Assembly: GCF_015160875.1 (NCBI RefSeq)
Contig: NZ_CP063374.1
Coordinates: 1,922,001-1,986,000, forward strand
Length of the DNA stretch: 64,000 nt
Reading direction: 5' to 3'
Source of the DNA: Streptomyces chromofuscus
GTDB lineage: Bacteria; Actinomycetota; Actinomycetes; Streptomycetales; Streptomycetaceae
The first letter of the stretch is position 1, and each line of letters opens with the position of its first letter. Both the position numbers and the translations under genes were made by a program. The notes beneath the pieces are model-generated. The model did not search any database. It saw only the letters and a program-made list of their open reading frames with translations, and was not told where the DNA came from. Positions 9,425 to 18,121 of this stretch are shown piece by piece.

Positions 9425-9481
9425 CGCGGGTCCCTCCACATGTCTTGCCGCAGTACGTACGTCGTTCACCACGCGATCCAC

Positions 9482-9508
9482 CAGCGTTGTTCGATATACT
9501 GAACGCTG
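9482..9508. promoter_or_regulatory. Dyad operator between aldehyde dehydrogenase and IclR genes
   Basis: CAGCGTT (9482-9488) and AACGCTG (9502-9508) are perfectly inverted. Nested inside, offset by 1-2 bp, is GTTC-N8-GAAC (9489-9504) with a TATA centre. IclR-family regulators commonly bind AT-centred dyads of this size and autoregulate, so the neighbouring regulator is the likely ligand. TATACT (9495-9500) could also be a -10 box. Confidence 0.5.
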
Positions 9509-9567
9509 TCTCTCATGGTGAATATGATGCGGAGACTATTTCCCGTCGAACGAAGGGGTCAAGGGCG

Positions 9568-10341
9568 ATGTCGGCAGGCGAGACAGGCGGCGGGGCGCAG
9601 GTCAAGTCCGCGGTGCGAACCGTTGAATTGCTCGAGTACTTCGCGGGAAGTCCCGGTATGCACTCGCTGGCCGCCGTGCAGGAGGCCGTGGGCTACCCCA
9701 AGTCGAGCCTGTACATGCTGCTGCGCACCCTGGTCGAGCTCGGCTGGGTGGAGACGGACGCGACGGGCACGCGGTACGGCATCGGTGTGCGCGCGCTGCT
9801 CGTCGGCACGTCGTACATCGACGGCGACGAGGTGGTGGCGGTGGCCCGGCCGACCCTGGACCGGCTCTCGGACGACACCACGGAGACCATCCACCTGGCC
9901 CGCCTGGACGGCACCAACGTCGTCTACCTCGCGACCCGCCAGTCGCAGCACTACCTGCGCCCGTTCACCCGGGTCGGCCGCCGGCTGCCCGCCCACTCCA
10001 CCTCGCTGGGCAAGGCGCTGCTCAGCACGTACTCCGACGAGCAGGTGCGCAAGATGCTGCCGGAGACCCTGCCCGCGCTGACCGAGAACACCATCACCGA
10101 CCGGGAGAGGCTCATCGAGGAGCTGCACCTGGTACGGGAGCAGGGGTACGCCGTCGACCGCGAGGAGAACACCCTCGGGCTGCGCTGCTTCGGCGTGGCC
10201 ATCCCCTACCGCACCCCGGCCCGCGACGCGATCAGCTGCTCGATCCCGGTGGCCCGGCTCACCCCCGCCCACGAGCAGATGGTGAAGGACGCCCTGTTCG
10301 ATGCCCGCGACCGCCTGACGCTGGCCACGCGCAGGCTGTGA
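9568..10341 (+). CDS. IclR-family transcriptional regulator
   Basis: The 257-residue protein has an N-terminal winged helix (about residues 10-75: VKSAVRTVELLEYF...LAAVQEAVGYPKSSLYMLLRTL) and a C-terminal IclR effector domain (GRRLPAHSTSLGKALLS, EENTLGLRCFGVAIPY). ATG 9568 was chosen because the domain begins there and AAGGG precedes it; the frame is open further upstream but crosses the operator. It is divergent from the semialdehyde dehydrogenase gene and probably controls it and itself through the dyad at 9482-9508. The effector is unknown, probably a sugar acid or keto acid. Confidence 0.9.
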   Translation: MSAGETGGGAQVKSAVRTVELLEYFAGSPGMHSLAAVQEAVGYPKSSLYMLLRTLVELGWVETDATGTRYGIGVRALLVGTSYIDGDEVVAVARPTLDRLSDDTTETIHLARLDGTNVVYLATRQSQHYLRPFTRVGRRLPAHSTSLGKALLSTYSDEQVRKMLPETLPALTENTITDRERLIEELHLVREQGYAVDREENTLGLRCFGVAIPYRTPARDAISCSIPVARLTPAHEQMVKDALFDARDRLTLATRRL

Positions 10342-10367
10342 CCGGCCCGGCCCGGCGGCCGGGACGC

Positions 10368-10418
10368 CGTTTTCTGAGGAGCGGATGAGAAAACGGGACG
10401 GAAGGGAACGTTCCGTCC
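10368..10418 (+). promoter_or_regulatory. Two tandem hairpins between iclR-type gene and PBP gene
   Basis: Stem one pairs CGTTTTCT (10368-10375) with AGAAAACG (10388-10395). Stem two pairs GGACGGAA (10396-10403) with TTCCGTCC (10411-10418) and contains the palindrome GGAACGTTCC. They directly follow the IclR gene and precede the PBP start. They could terminate or attenuate read-through, or the second could be an operator. Confidence 0.5.
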
Positions 10419-10443
10419 GGTGCCGCTCGTCTTCCTCAGCGGA

Positions 10444-11895
10444 ATGAACAGGACGATCAGGCGGGCTGCGGTCTTCACCCTGCTCCTGGTGCTGGTGCTG
10501 CTGGTCAGGGCCACCTGGGTGCAGTTCTACAAGGGCCAGGCACTCGCGGACGACAAGGACAACCGACGGAACGCGATCGAGCTGTACAGCGAGCCGCTCG
10601 GCAACATCGTCGTGGCCGGCGACCCGGTGACCGGCTCGGCCCGGACGACCGGCGGCGACCTCGGATACAAGCGGACCTACGAGGACGGCGCGCTGTACGC
10701 GGCGGTGACCGGCTACAGCTCACAGGTGTACGGCGCCACCCAGCTGGAGGGCGTCTACCAGGAGCTGCTGGACGGCACCGACACCCGGCTGAAGACCGTG
10801 CTGGACACGGTCACCAACAAGCGCGCCGACCCCGGTGACGTGATCACGACGATCGACCCGGACACCCAGCGGGCGGCGTACGAGGCGCTCGGCGACAAGA
10901 AGGGCGCCGCGGTCGCCATCGACCCGAGGACCGGAAGGCTCCTGGCAGTCGTCTCCACCCCGTCGTACGACCCGTCGGAGATCACCGCGGGCAACTCGGA
11001 GGTCTGGACGCGGCTCACCGAGGACGACGAGGACAAGCCGATGACCAACCGGGCGCTGCGCCAGCCGCTGCCGCCCGGCTCCACCTTCAAGCTGGTGGTG
11101 GCGGCGGCCGCGCTGGAGGACGGGCTGTACTCCTCGGTGGACGAGAGGACGAAGAGCCCCGACCCGTACCCGCTGCCGCAGTCCTCCAGCAACCTCACCA
11201 ACGAGAACCCGAACGCGCCCTGTGAGGACGCGTCGATCCGGGTGGCGCTCCAGTACTCCTGCAACAACGTCTTCGGCAAGATGGCGGTCGACCTGGGCCA
11301 GGACAAGGTCCGGGAGATGGCCGAGAAGTTCGGGTTCAACGACAGCGAGCAGGACGTGCCGGTGCGCGCGTACGAGAGCGTCTACCCGAAGGACATGGAC
11401 AAGGCGCAGACCGCGCTCTCCGGTATCGGCCAGTTCGACGTGACCGCGACGCCGCTCCAGATCGCCATGGTCTCCGCGGCGCTGGCCAACGGCGGCGAGC
11501 TGGTCGAGCCGCACATGGTGTCGAAGATCACCGACCACAGCGGCGACGTGCTGGAGGACTACGACGACAACGCCTCCACCAAGGAGATCGTCAGCTCCTC
11601 CACCGCCGAGCAGCTCCAGTCGGCGATGCAGACGGTCGTCGCGGAGGGCACGGGGTCGAACGCGCGGATCTCCGGCGCCACCGTCGGCGGCAAGACGGGC
11701 ACGGCCCAGCACGGCGAGAACAACAGCAAGACGCCGTACGCCTGGTTCACCTCGTACGCCAAGTCCGACTCCTCGGACAAGGAGGTCGCCGTGGCGGTGG
11801 TGGTGGAGCAGTCGGACGCGGAGCGGTCGGAGGTGAGCGGGAACGGGCTGGCCGCCCCCGTGGCCAAGGCCGTGATGGAAGCGGCATTGCGGTAA
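10444..11895 (+). CDS. Class B penicillin-binding protein (transpeptidase)
   Basis: This 483-residue bitopic protein cross-links peptidoglycan outside the membrane. One transmembrane helix (about residues 9-26) precedes a short dimerisation region and a transpeptidase domain with the three active-site motifs: STFK (Ser213, Lys216), SCN (272-274) and KTG (417-419). The length matches the short PbpA type that usually sits beside an FtsW/RodA-family gene. No such partner is present, so this is a stand-alone paralogue. GTG 10420 is an alternative start, but ATG 10444 places the basic residues directly before the helix. Confidence 0.9.
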   Translation: MNRTIRRAAVFTLLLVLVLLVRATWVQFYKGQALADDKDNRRNAIELYSEPLGNIVVAGDPVTGSARTTGGDLGYKRTYEDGALYAAVTGYSSQVYGATQLEGVYQELLDGTDTRLKTVLDTVTNKRADPGDVITTIDPDTQRAAYEALGDKKGAAVAIDPRTGRLLAVVSTPSYDPSEITAGNSEVWTRLTEDDEDKPMTNRALRQPLPPGSTFKLVVAAAALEDGLYSSVDERTKSPDPYPLPQSSSNLTNENPNAPCEDASIRVALQYSCNNVFGKMAVDLGQDKVREMAEKFGFNDSEQDVPVRAYESVYPKDMDKAQTALSGIGQFDVTATPLQIAMVSAALANGGELVEPHMVSKITDHSGDVLEDYDDNASTKEIVSSSTAEQLQSAMQTVVAEGTGSNARISGATVGGKTGTAQHGENNSKTPYAWFTSYAKSDSSDKEVAVAVVVEQSDAERSEVSGNGLAAPVAKAVMEAALR

Positions 11896-11905
11896 CGCCC
11901 CGAGG

Positions 11906-11940
11906 GGGGCGGGGCTGTGTGCGATGTGCGGCCCCGCCCC
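11906..11940. terminator. Bidirectional terminator hairpin
   Basis: GGGGCGGGGC (11906-11915) pairs perfectly with GCCCCGCCCC (11931-11940). It lies between the convergent PBP and purine permease genes and can serve both. Confidence 0.7.
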
Positions 11941-11988
11941 GTGCGCGCGGCCGGCCACGGTGAACCCGCACCGGCCGCGCAGCGTCCC

Positions 11989-13446
11989 TCACTTCACGCC
12001 GAGAACCTGCTCGATCGGGTCGATCGCGAAGTACACCAGGAACAGCGCCGAGGTCGCCCACAGCAGCCAGTGCACCTCCTTGGCCTTGCCCAGCACCGTC
12101 TTGATGACGACGTAGGCGACGAAGCCCGCGCCGATGCCGTTGGTGATGGAGTACGTGAACGGCATCACGGCGATGGTGAGGAACGCCGGGACGGCGATCT
12201 CGTACCTGTCCCAGTCGATCTGCTTGACCTGGGTCATCATCAGGAAGCCGACGGCGACCAGGGCGGGCGCGGCGGCCTGGAGGGGGACGATGGTGAGCAG
12301 CGGGGTGAGGAACAGGGCGAGGGCGAACAGGCCGCCGGTGACCAGATTGGAGAAGCCGGTGCGCGAGCCCTCGCCGACGCCGGCCGCCGACTCGATGTAG
12401 GACGTGGCGGAGGACGACGACGCGGCGCCGCCCGCGACGGCCGCCGCGCCGTCGATGAGCAGGACGCGGCCGAGGTTCGGGACCTTGCCGTCCTCGTCCA
12501 GCAGCCCGGCCTCCGTGCTGATGCCGACGACCGTGCCCATGGTGTCGAAGAAGTCGGACAGGATCAGCGTGAAGATCAGCAGCACGACCGTGATGACGCC
12601 GACGCCGGGCTCGCCGAACGCGCCGAACAGGTCGAAGTCGCCGATCAGCCCGAAGTCGGGGGTGCCGACCACCTGGTCGGGCCAGGCGGGTGTGGTCAGG
12701 CCCCAGCTCTTGACGTCGGCGAGGGAGTCGATGACGATCGCGACGAGTGTCATGGTCACGATGCTGATGAGGATGGCGCCCTTGACCCTGCGGGCGAGCA
12801 GTCCGACGGTCAGCAGCACCCCGAGGCAGAACACGAGAATCGGCCATCCCGTGAGCGTGCCGGCACCGCCCAGCTGAACCGGCACGGTGGTGTTCGCGGC
12901 GTCCGGGATCCGGCTGACGAAGCCGGCGTCGACGAAGCCGATGAACGCGATGAACAGACCGATGCCGACGCTGATCGCCTGCTTGAGGGGCTGCGGGATG
13001 GCGTGCATGACGGCCTCGCGCAGGCCGGTCACCACCAGCACGCAGATCAGCAGGCCTTCGACGACGATCAGGCCCATCGCGGCGTCCCAGCTCATCAGCG
13101 GGGCGATCTGGAAGGCGACGACGGCGTTGAGGCCCAGTCCGGCGGCGAGGGCGAGCGGGAGATTGCCGCCGATGCCCATGATGACGGTCATCACCGCGGC
13201 CACCAGGGCGGTGGCGGTGGTGAGTTGGACGGGGTCGAGCTGATCGCCGTACTTGTCCTCGGCGCTGCCCAGGATGAGGGGATTCAGGACGAGGATGTAG
13301 GCCATCGTGAAGAACGTGGCGAAGCCGCCGCGTATCTCCCGGCCGAAGGTGGATCCCCGCTCGGATATCCTGAAGAACCGGTCGACGCCGTTCGCCGCCG
13401 GTGGCGGGGCACTCGGCCGGTCGGTCACCTTCTGCGTATCGGACAT
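11989..13446 (-). CDS. NCS2-family purine permease (AzgA-like)
   Basis: The 485-residue polytopic membrane protein resembles guanine/hypoxanthine/adenine proton symporters. It starts MSDTQKV at ATG 13446 after GGGAG. Family hallmarks are the N-terminal REIRGGFATFFTMAYILVLNP segment, the GLGLNAVVAFQ motif, and DFFDTMGTVVGI followed by SSSSATSYIESAAGVGEGSRTG in the central transport region. Twelve to fourteen hydrophobic segments can be drawn. It is monocistronic, so the substrate cannot be refined from context. Confidence 0.9.
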   Translation of the reverse strand: MSDTQKVTDRPSAPPPAANGVDRFFRISERGSTFGREIRGGFATFFTMAYILVLNPLILGSAEDKYGDQLDPVQLTTATALVAAVMTVIMGIGGNLPLALAAGLGLNAVVAFQIAPLMSWDAAMGLIVVEGLLICVLVVTGLREAVMHAIPQPLKQAISVGIGLFIAFIGFVDAGFVSRIPDAANTTVPVQLGGAGTLTGWPILVFCLGVLLTVGLLARRVKGAILISIVTMTLVAIVIDSLADVKSWGLTTPAWPDQVVGTPDFGLIGDFDLFGAFGEPGVGVITVVLLIFTLILSDFFDTMGTVVGISTEAGLLDEDGKVPNLGRVLLIDGAAAVAGGAASSSSATSYIESAAGVGEGSRTGFSNLVTGGLFALALFLTPLLTIVPLQAAAPALVAVGFLMMTQVKQIDWDRYEIAVPAFLTIAVMPFTYSITNGIGAGFVAYVVIKTVLGKAKEVHWLLWATSALFLVYFAIDPIEQVLGVK

Positions 13447-13949
13447 GGCGGACGCTCCCTGGTGCCTGAATGATCTGTGTGCGGATGTTGGCTGGATTGT
13501 TCCCACGTCGACGCGGTTTCAGGTTTTCCCCGTGTTACGGAATGGATATCGCCCCGCCGTACGTCGGATCGACCGAGAGTGTCGCTCCCACCCGCACCGT
13601 TCGCACCGATTGACGCACTGTCACATCGCCGGTGGCACTCCGAGGACACCCGAACCCACACAGCCGCCCTCTCACAGGATGGTTCATGCCCGCGCAGCCC
13701 GAGTACGCCGGTTGTCCGCCCTGAACGGCCCGGGCCGCCCCGGCGGCGACGGCACGCACCGTGAGATCGGCCGGCCGTGGGACGTCAGCGCAGCCGGCCG
13801 GCGCCCGCGTGGTGGCCGACGACGGCTGGGTGCGGCTCTCTTTCGCATCGCCTGCTTCACCCCTGGACCTGCCCGACCGGCCGGGGGCGGCCCGCGGTCC
13901 GGAGACCGCGGACCGCCCCGCAGGAACCGCGACCGGCTAGGCAGGGCGG
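13447..13949. other. Intergenic region upstream of the purine permease gene
   Basis: About 500 bp between two leftward genes. It should hold the permease promoter near 13450-13560 and a terminator-like hairpin at 13893-13910. An open frame crosses it on the plus strand, but its composition is that of a GC-driven shadow and I see no gene. Confidence 0.5.
13893..13910 (-). terminator. Hairpin downstream of DinB-like gene
   Basis: CGCGGTC (13893-13899) pairs with GACCGCG (13904-13910) around a CGGA tetraloop. It lies 40 bp beyond the stop of the leftward DinB-like gene. Confidence 0.5.
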
Positions 13950-14552
13950 TCAGCCGCGCCGCCACCCCGGGTCCCGGCCGCTCAGCCCCACGGCCCTCTC
14001 CAGCAGCGGCGCGTCCGCCGGAACGTCGACGACCGGGCCGAAGGGGCCGTCGTCGCGGGCCGGTTCACCGGCCGCCGCGAGGAGGAAGTCGTACGACGCG
14101 CGCAGTGCGGCGGGGTCGGGAGCGTAGGACTGGCCGGTCGCGCGGGCCAGGTCCCAGGCGTGGATCACCAGCTCGTCGGCCGCGATCACGCCCGCGACCG
14201 CCCCCGGCAGGTCCACGCCGCCCGCGCGGGTCATGCCGGTCCAGGCGCCCGGGTCGCGCCAGGCGTCGGCGAGGTCGTCGAGCACCTTGGGCAGCTCCTC
14301 GCGCCAGCCGGGGCCGATGTCCGGCACGGTCGTGTCCGGACTGGTGTCGGTCGTCGGGCCCAGGGCCTTGCGGGCGGCGTCACGGAAGGCGACGGACAGC
14401 CCCAGCAGATGTCCCAGCAGGTTGCGCACCGCCATGTCCGGGCACGGCGTCGGGTCCGCGAACTGCTCGTCGCTCACCCCGGCGGCGAGGCGGGCGACGA
14501 CCCGGGTCTGCGGGCCGAGGTCCAGGGTGGTCACATCGGTCACGTCGGTCAT
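13950..14552 (-). CDS. TIGR03086-type DinB-like metal-binding protein
   Basis: The 200-residue protein has the four-helix mycothiol-dependent maleylpyruvate isomerase/DinB-like fold common in actinobacteria. The signs are PTPCPDMAVRNLLGHLLG with a metal-type histidine, and the later DELVIHAWDLARATGQ segment. Members are thought to be metal-dependent, thiol-using enzymes, but the substrate of this subgroup is unknown. ATG 14552 has GAGGAG 6 nt upstream. It is divergent from the MFS gene at 14683. Confidence 0.8.
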   Translation of the reverse strand: MTDVTDVTTLDLGPQTRVVARLAAGVSDEQFADPTPCPDMAVRNLLGHLLGLSVAFRDAARKALGPTTDTSPDTTVPDIGPGWREELPKVLDDLADAWRDPGAWTGMTRAGGVDLPGAVAGVIAADELVIHAWDLARATGQSYAPDPAALRASYDFLLAAAGEPARDDGPFGPVVDVPADAPLLERAVGLSGRDPGWRRG

Positions 14553-14682
14553 CGGTACTCCTCGGGAAGGATCTCTCGGGAGGTGGACCGACCGCGGCCG
14601 CGAAAGTCATCGGTCGCCGCACGGCTGTCTACGGCATCTGCCCGATCCGCTCCCCGGGGCCTCAGAACCACGATGACCAGGC

Positions 14683-15942
14683 ATGACCGGGATGAACAGC
14701 ACACCTGGCGGTGCTCGCGGGAGCGGTCCGGCGCGCACCCGCCCCCTCGCCCGCCTCCTGCGCGACCGCAACGCCGCCCTGCAGCTGACCGGCGCGGTGG
14801 TCTCCGGCCTCGGCACCTCCGCGCTGTGGCTGGCCACCGGCGTCTGGGTGAAGGACCTCACCGGCTCGGACGGCCTCGCCGCGCTGAGTCTGCTCGCCAT
14901 GTGGGCGCCCACGCTCGCGGGCCCCGTCCTCGGGGCCCTGGCCGACCGGGTCCGGCGCAAGCCCCTGCTGATCGGCACGAACCTGCTGATGGCGGCGCTG
15001 CTGCCCACGCTCCTCACGGTGGACGCGCCGGGTGACGTGTGGCTGCTGTTCGCGGTCCTGTTCGTGTACGGCGCGGCGGGCGTCGTCCAGGACGCCGCCG
15101 AGTCGGCGCTCGTCGCCACCGCGCTCGACCCCGCCCTGCTCGGCGACTTCAACGGCCTGCGCACGACCGTCACCGAGGGCATGAAGCTGATCGCCCCGCT
15201 GGCCGGAGCGGGCGTCTACGCGGCGTACGGCGGGGCGGGCGTGGCCCTGCTGGACGCGGCCACGTTCCTGGTCGCGACGGGCCTGTACGCCGCTCTGCGC
15301 GTCCGGGAGCGTCCGCCCGCCGCGGGCCGGCGCGCCTCCACGCCCGAGGGCGTCCGCCTGCTGTGCGCCCACCCCCGCCTGCGTCCCCTGGTCCTTGCGG
15401 GCGGCACGACGATGCTCTGCGCCGGGCTCAACGGCGCCCTGCTGTACGCCGTCGTCGAGCGCCTCGGCCACCCTCCGGCGTACGCCGGGGTCCTCGCCGC
15501 CCTTCAGGGGCTCGGGTCGGTCGCGGTCGGCCTGGCCTCCGGCACCGCCCTGCGCCGGCTCGGTGAGCGCCGGTTCGCGGCGGCCGGGATCGCGCTCACC
15601 GGCGTCGCGGTGGCGCTGCGGGCGGTGCCGTACGACGCGGCGGCGTGGGCCGGCAGCGTGGCGGTCGGCGCGGGGCTGCCCTGTGTGCTGATCGCCGCCC
15701 TGACCGCCGTGCAGCGGGGCACACCGGAGGGCCTGGTGGGCCGTACGGCCGCCACGGCGAGCACCCTGATGTTCGCCCCGAACGTGCTGGGGCTGGCGGT
15801 GGGTGCGGCCCTGGTCGAACTCCTCCCCCACCAGCCGCTGCTCCTGCTGCTGGGTCTGGCCCTGCTGGCGACGCCGCTTCAGCTGCGGGCGAGCGCCGCC
15901 CGTACCGCCGCCAGGTCGCCGTCCGACGCCAACCCCGCGTGA
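14683..15942 (+). CDS. MFS transporter
   Basis: The 419-residue major facilitator protein has about twelve transmembrane segments. The loop after helix 2 carries the motif-A remnant GALADRVRRKPLL. The overall pattern is of the small drug-efflux or enterobactin-exporter (EntS-like) type, so export of a small molecule is the best guess. The start at 14683 gives a basic N-terminus before helix 1. Its last 64 bp overlap the convergent uncharacterised gene at 15879-17045. Confidence 0.85.
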   Translation: MTGMNSTPGGARGSGPARTRPLARLLRDRNAALQLTGAVVSGLGTSALWLATGVWVKDLTGSDGLAALSLLAMWAPTLAGPVLGALADRVRRKPLLIGTNLLMAALLPTLLTVDAPGDVWLLFAVLFVYGAAGVVQDAAESALVATALDPALLGDFNGLRTTVTEGMKLIAPLAGAGVYAAYGGAGVALLDAATFLVATGLYAALRVRERPPAAGRRASTPEGVRLLCAHPRLRPLVLAGGTTMLCAGLNGALLYAVVERLGHPPAYAGVLAALQGLGSVAVGLASGTALRRLGERRFAAAGIALTGVAVALRAVPYDAAAWAGSVAVGAGLPCVLIAALTAVQRGTPEGLVGRTAATASTLMFAPNVLGLAVGAALVELLPHQPLLLLLGLALLATPLQLRASAARTAARSPSDANPA

Positions 15943-17045
15943 TACAGCCGCAGTTCCGTGGCGCCGAGGGCACGCGCGCGTGCGGCGTCCTCGGCCAGGG
16001 TGCCGGGGCGGCCGCCCATGCCGGAGACCACGGTGAAGTTGGCGGCGAGCACGGCGCCCTGACGGCCCTCCTCGGCGAACGGCGTCAGCAGACCCGCCCC
16101 GCCCGTGCACGGCACCACCACGCCGTCCGCGACGGACAGGACGTGCGCCGGGTCCACGCCCGCGTTGGCCCCGCAGTGGTACGACACCGGGTCCGCGTGG
16201 AGGAGGACCTGGAATCCGTCGGGTGCGGCGGCGCGGACGGCCGCGACCGCCGCCTCCTGGAGGGTTCGTGCGGTGGCGTCGCGCCACGCGCGCGTGGCGT
16301 TCGCCGTGCTCTCGCCGAGCAGCTTCTCGACGCCCGCCCAACCGCCCCCGTCGAAGGGTGACCCCTGCCAGACCGGTTCCAGCGCGGTCCGTACGCCACG
16401 GGCGAGCCGTTCGGGGTCGAGGCCGTGTGCGGCGTAGCCCGCGCGGCAGTCGGGGCAGAAGCACAGCGACATGAGGTACTGCGCGGCGTCGCCGAGAGCG
16501 ACGCCCGCGGTCTTGTCGTGGGCGTGCAGGTGGGCCAGGCCGTACCAGCCGAGGGACTCCAGCTCGGTGCCGTGCGCGCCCGGCCGGACCGCGGCCTCGG
16601 CGGCCAGCTCCACCAGGTACGCGCGCGTGGCGGGCTGTGCGACGCACGGCGCCCAGGGGTAGCGGTCGCCGTAGGCGTTGACGACGGAGGTGTCCGGATG
16701 CTCGGCGCCCAGGCGGGAGTTGTGCGCGAGGACCACCCAGGTGTGCACCGGCAGGCCGGCGTCCGCGAGGGCGTGGGCCGCCTCGCCGTAGGCGTCGCCG
16801 GGCGCCCAGTCGCCGGCCGGGTACGGGCGCAGCGGGCGGCCCTCCCAGCGGGCGTCCGCCGGGTAGAGCACGGCGGCGTGTTCGGCGGTGACGACGCGGT
16901 GGCGTGGGTGGCGGGGCGTCAAGGCGCGCGTGGAGTGGTAGGCGGCGGCGAGGGTCACCTGGTCCACACCGAGCGCGGCGACGCGCGCGGGTGCCTCCGG
17001 GTCCCCGTTGACGTCCCAGGGGTAGACGAACGCCGACGCCTTCAC
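15879..17045 (-). CDS. Conserved hypothetical protein coupled to a sugar-acid dehydratase
   Basis: The 388-residue protein starts at GTG 17045, overlapping the stop of the upstream dehydratase gene (GTGA), so the two are probably co-translated. There is no signal peptide. The N-terminus FVYPWDVNGDP, alternating hydrophobic beta-strand-like stretches and a CFCPDC cysteine cluster near the middle suggest a TIM-barrel protein distantly like glycoside hydrolases, possibly binding a metal through the cysteines. I do not recognise a characterised family. Coupling suggests a role in uronate or aldarate use. The 3' end overlaps the convergent MFS gene by 64 bp. Confidence 0.8.
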   Translation of the reverse strand: MKASAFVYPWDVNGDPEAPARVAALGVDQVTLAAAYHSTRALTPRHPRHRVVTAEHAAVLYPADARWEGRPLRPYPAGDWAPGDAYGEAAHALADAGLPVHTWVVLAHNSRLGAEHPDTSVVNAYGDRYPWAPCVAQPATRAYLVELAAEAAVRPGAHGTELESLGWYGLAHLHAHDKTAGVALGDAAQYLMSLCFCPDCRAGYAAHGLDPERLARGVRTALEPVWQGSPFDGGGWAGVEKLLGESTANATRAWRDATARTLQEAAVAAVRAAAPDGFQVLLHADPVSYHCGANAGVDPAHVLSVADGVVVPCTGGAGLLTPFAEEGRQGAVLAANFTVVSGMGGRPGTLAEDAARARALGATELRLYHAGLASDGDLAAVRAALARS

Positions 17046-17983
17046 TCGGCCTCCTCCAGCAGCGCGTGGCCGCGCTCGATCAGCTGGGCCAGCTGCTTGA
17101 CCTGGTCCTCGCTCGGCTCGTGCAGCGGGGGCCGCACCTCGCCCACGTCGAGCCCGCGCAGTCGTACGCCCGCCTTGACGAGGGAGACGGCGAAACCGCG
17201 GCCCTGGGCGCGCAGTTCGACGAACGGCCGGTAGAAGCCGTCCAGGAGACGGTGCACGGTGCGGTCGTCGCCGGAGGCGAGGGCGGCGTGGAAGGCGAGG
17301 GCGATCTCGGGGGCGAAGCAGAAGACGGCCGAGGAGTAGAGCGGGACGCCGATGGCACGGTAGGCGAGCTGGGTCTGCTCTGCGGTCGGCAGTCCGTTGA
17401 AGTAGAGGAAGTCGCCGGGGACGCCGGTGCGTACGGCGCTGACGATCCGCTGCATCAGGTCCAGGTCGCCCAGGCCGTCCTTCAGGCCGATGATCCCGTC
17501 CGTGCGGGCGAGGTCGGCGACGGTCCCGGGGGTGAACACGGCGTTGTCGCGCTGGTAGACGACGACCGGGAGGGCGGTGGCCGACGCGAGCTCCCGGTAG
17601 TGCCGCAGCAGGCCCTCCTGCCCGGCGACGACGAGGTACGGCGGCATGGCGAGCAGCCCGTCCGCCCCGGCCCGCTCGGCGGTCCGCGCGTAGCGCACGG
17701 CGAGCGCGGTCCCGTATCCGGCGCCCGCGACCACCGGCACGCGCCCCGCCGTCTCCTCCACCGCCGCCTCCACGCAGGCCTCGAACTCCTCGGGCGTGAG
17801 CGCGTGGAACTCCCCGGTGCCGCAGCACGCGAAGACGGCGGCGGCCCCCGCCTCGACCCCGCGGCGGACGTGGGCACGGTAGGCGTCGAGGCGCAGCGAG
17901 CCGTCGGGCCCGAAGGCGGTGACCGGGAAGAACAGCGGCCCGCTGGGGACGCTGAGGCGGGCGGCGAGCGGGGCTGGCGTCAC
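17042..17983 (-). CDS. 5-dehydro-4-deoxyglucarate dehydratase (DapA/KdgD family)
   Basis: This 313-residue class I aldolase-fold enzyme probably converts 5-keto-4-deoxyglucarate to 2,5-dioxopentanoate with loss of water and CO2. The Schiff-base lysine is in GLKDGLGD, a motif typical of KdgD rather than lysine-pathway DapA, and the active-site tyrosine is in VVVYQRDN. GTG 17983 has GGAGAG 5 nt upstream; the longer frame begins with TTG 18001 without a ribosome site. The product would feed the semialdehyde dehydrogenase at 7895-9424. It is divergent from the uronate dehydrogenase gene and co-translated with the downstream hypothetical. Confidence 0.85.
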   Translation of the reverse strand: MTPAPLAARLSVPSGPLFFPVTAFGPDGSLRLDAYRAHVRRGVEAGAAAVFACCGTGEFHALTPEEFEACVEAAVEETAGRVPVVAGAGYGTALAVRYARTAERAGADGLLAMPPYLVVAGQEGLLRHYRELASATALPVVVYQRDNAVFTPGTVADLARTDGIIGLKDGLGDLDLMQRIVSAVRTGVPGDFLYFNGLPTAEQTQLAYRAIGVPLYSSAVFCFAPEIALAFHAALASGDDRTVHRLLDGFYRPFVELRAQGRGFAVSLVKAGVRLRGLDVGEVRPPLHEPSEDQVKQLAQLIERGHALLEEAE

Positions 17984-18011
17984 GGGCTCTCCAAGGTCCA
18001 AGGTCTATATT

Positions 18012-18040
18012 CTTGTTCCGCGTCCACATTCCTGAACAAG
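18012..18040. promoter_or_regulatory. Inverted repeat over the dehydratase transcription start
   Basis: CTTGTTC (18012-18018) and GAACAAG (18034-18040) are perfectly inverted with 15 nt between. The site lies just downstream of the leftward -10 box, where a bound repressor would block the dehydratase transcript. The regulator is not in the immediate cluster. Confidence 0.5.
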
Positions 18041-18043
18041 CCC

Positions 18044-18073
18044 ACGCTAAGGCGGGTCCTGGCGGGGGGTCAA
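18044..18073 (-). promoter_or_regulatory. Leftward promoter of the dehydratase operon
   Basis: Read leftward, TTGACC (18068-18073) and TAGCGT (18044-18049) are 18 bp apart, a good vegetative-type promoter. A GGGGGT/ACCCCC inverted repeat (18065-18087) overlaps the -35. Confidence 0.6.
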
Positions 18074-18121
18074 GCCGGTCAACCCCCATCACACCAGCGG
18101 ATTCGCCACTTCGCGCGCCCC

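Noticed and set aside
13307..14686. 459-codon plus-strand ORF over the permease promoter and DinB-like gene
   Set aside because: Pro/Arg-rich composition, no ribosome site and no motif; it crosses a clear leftward gene.
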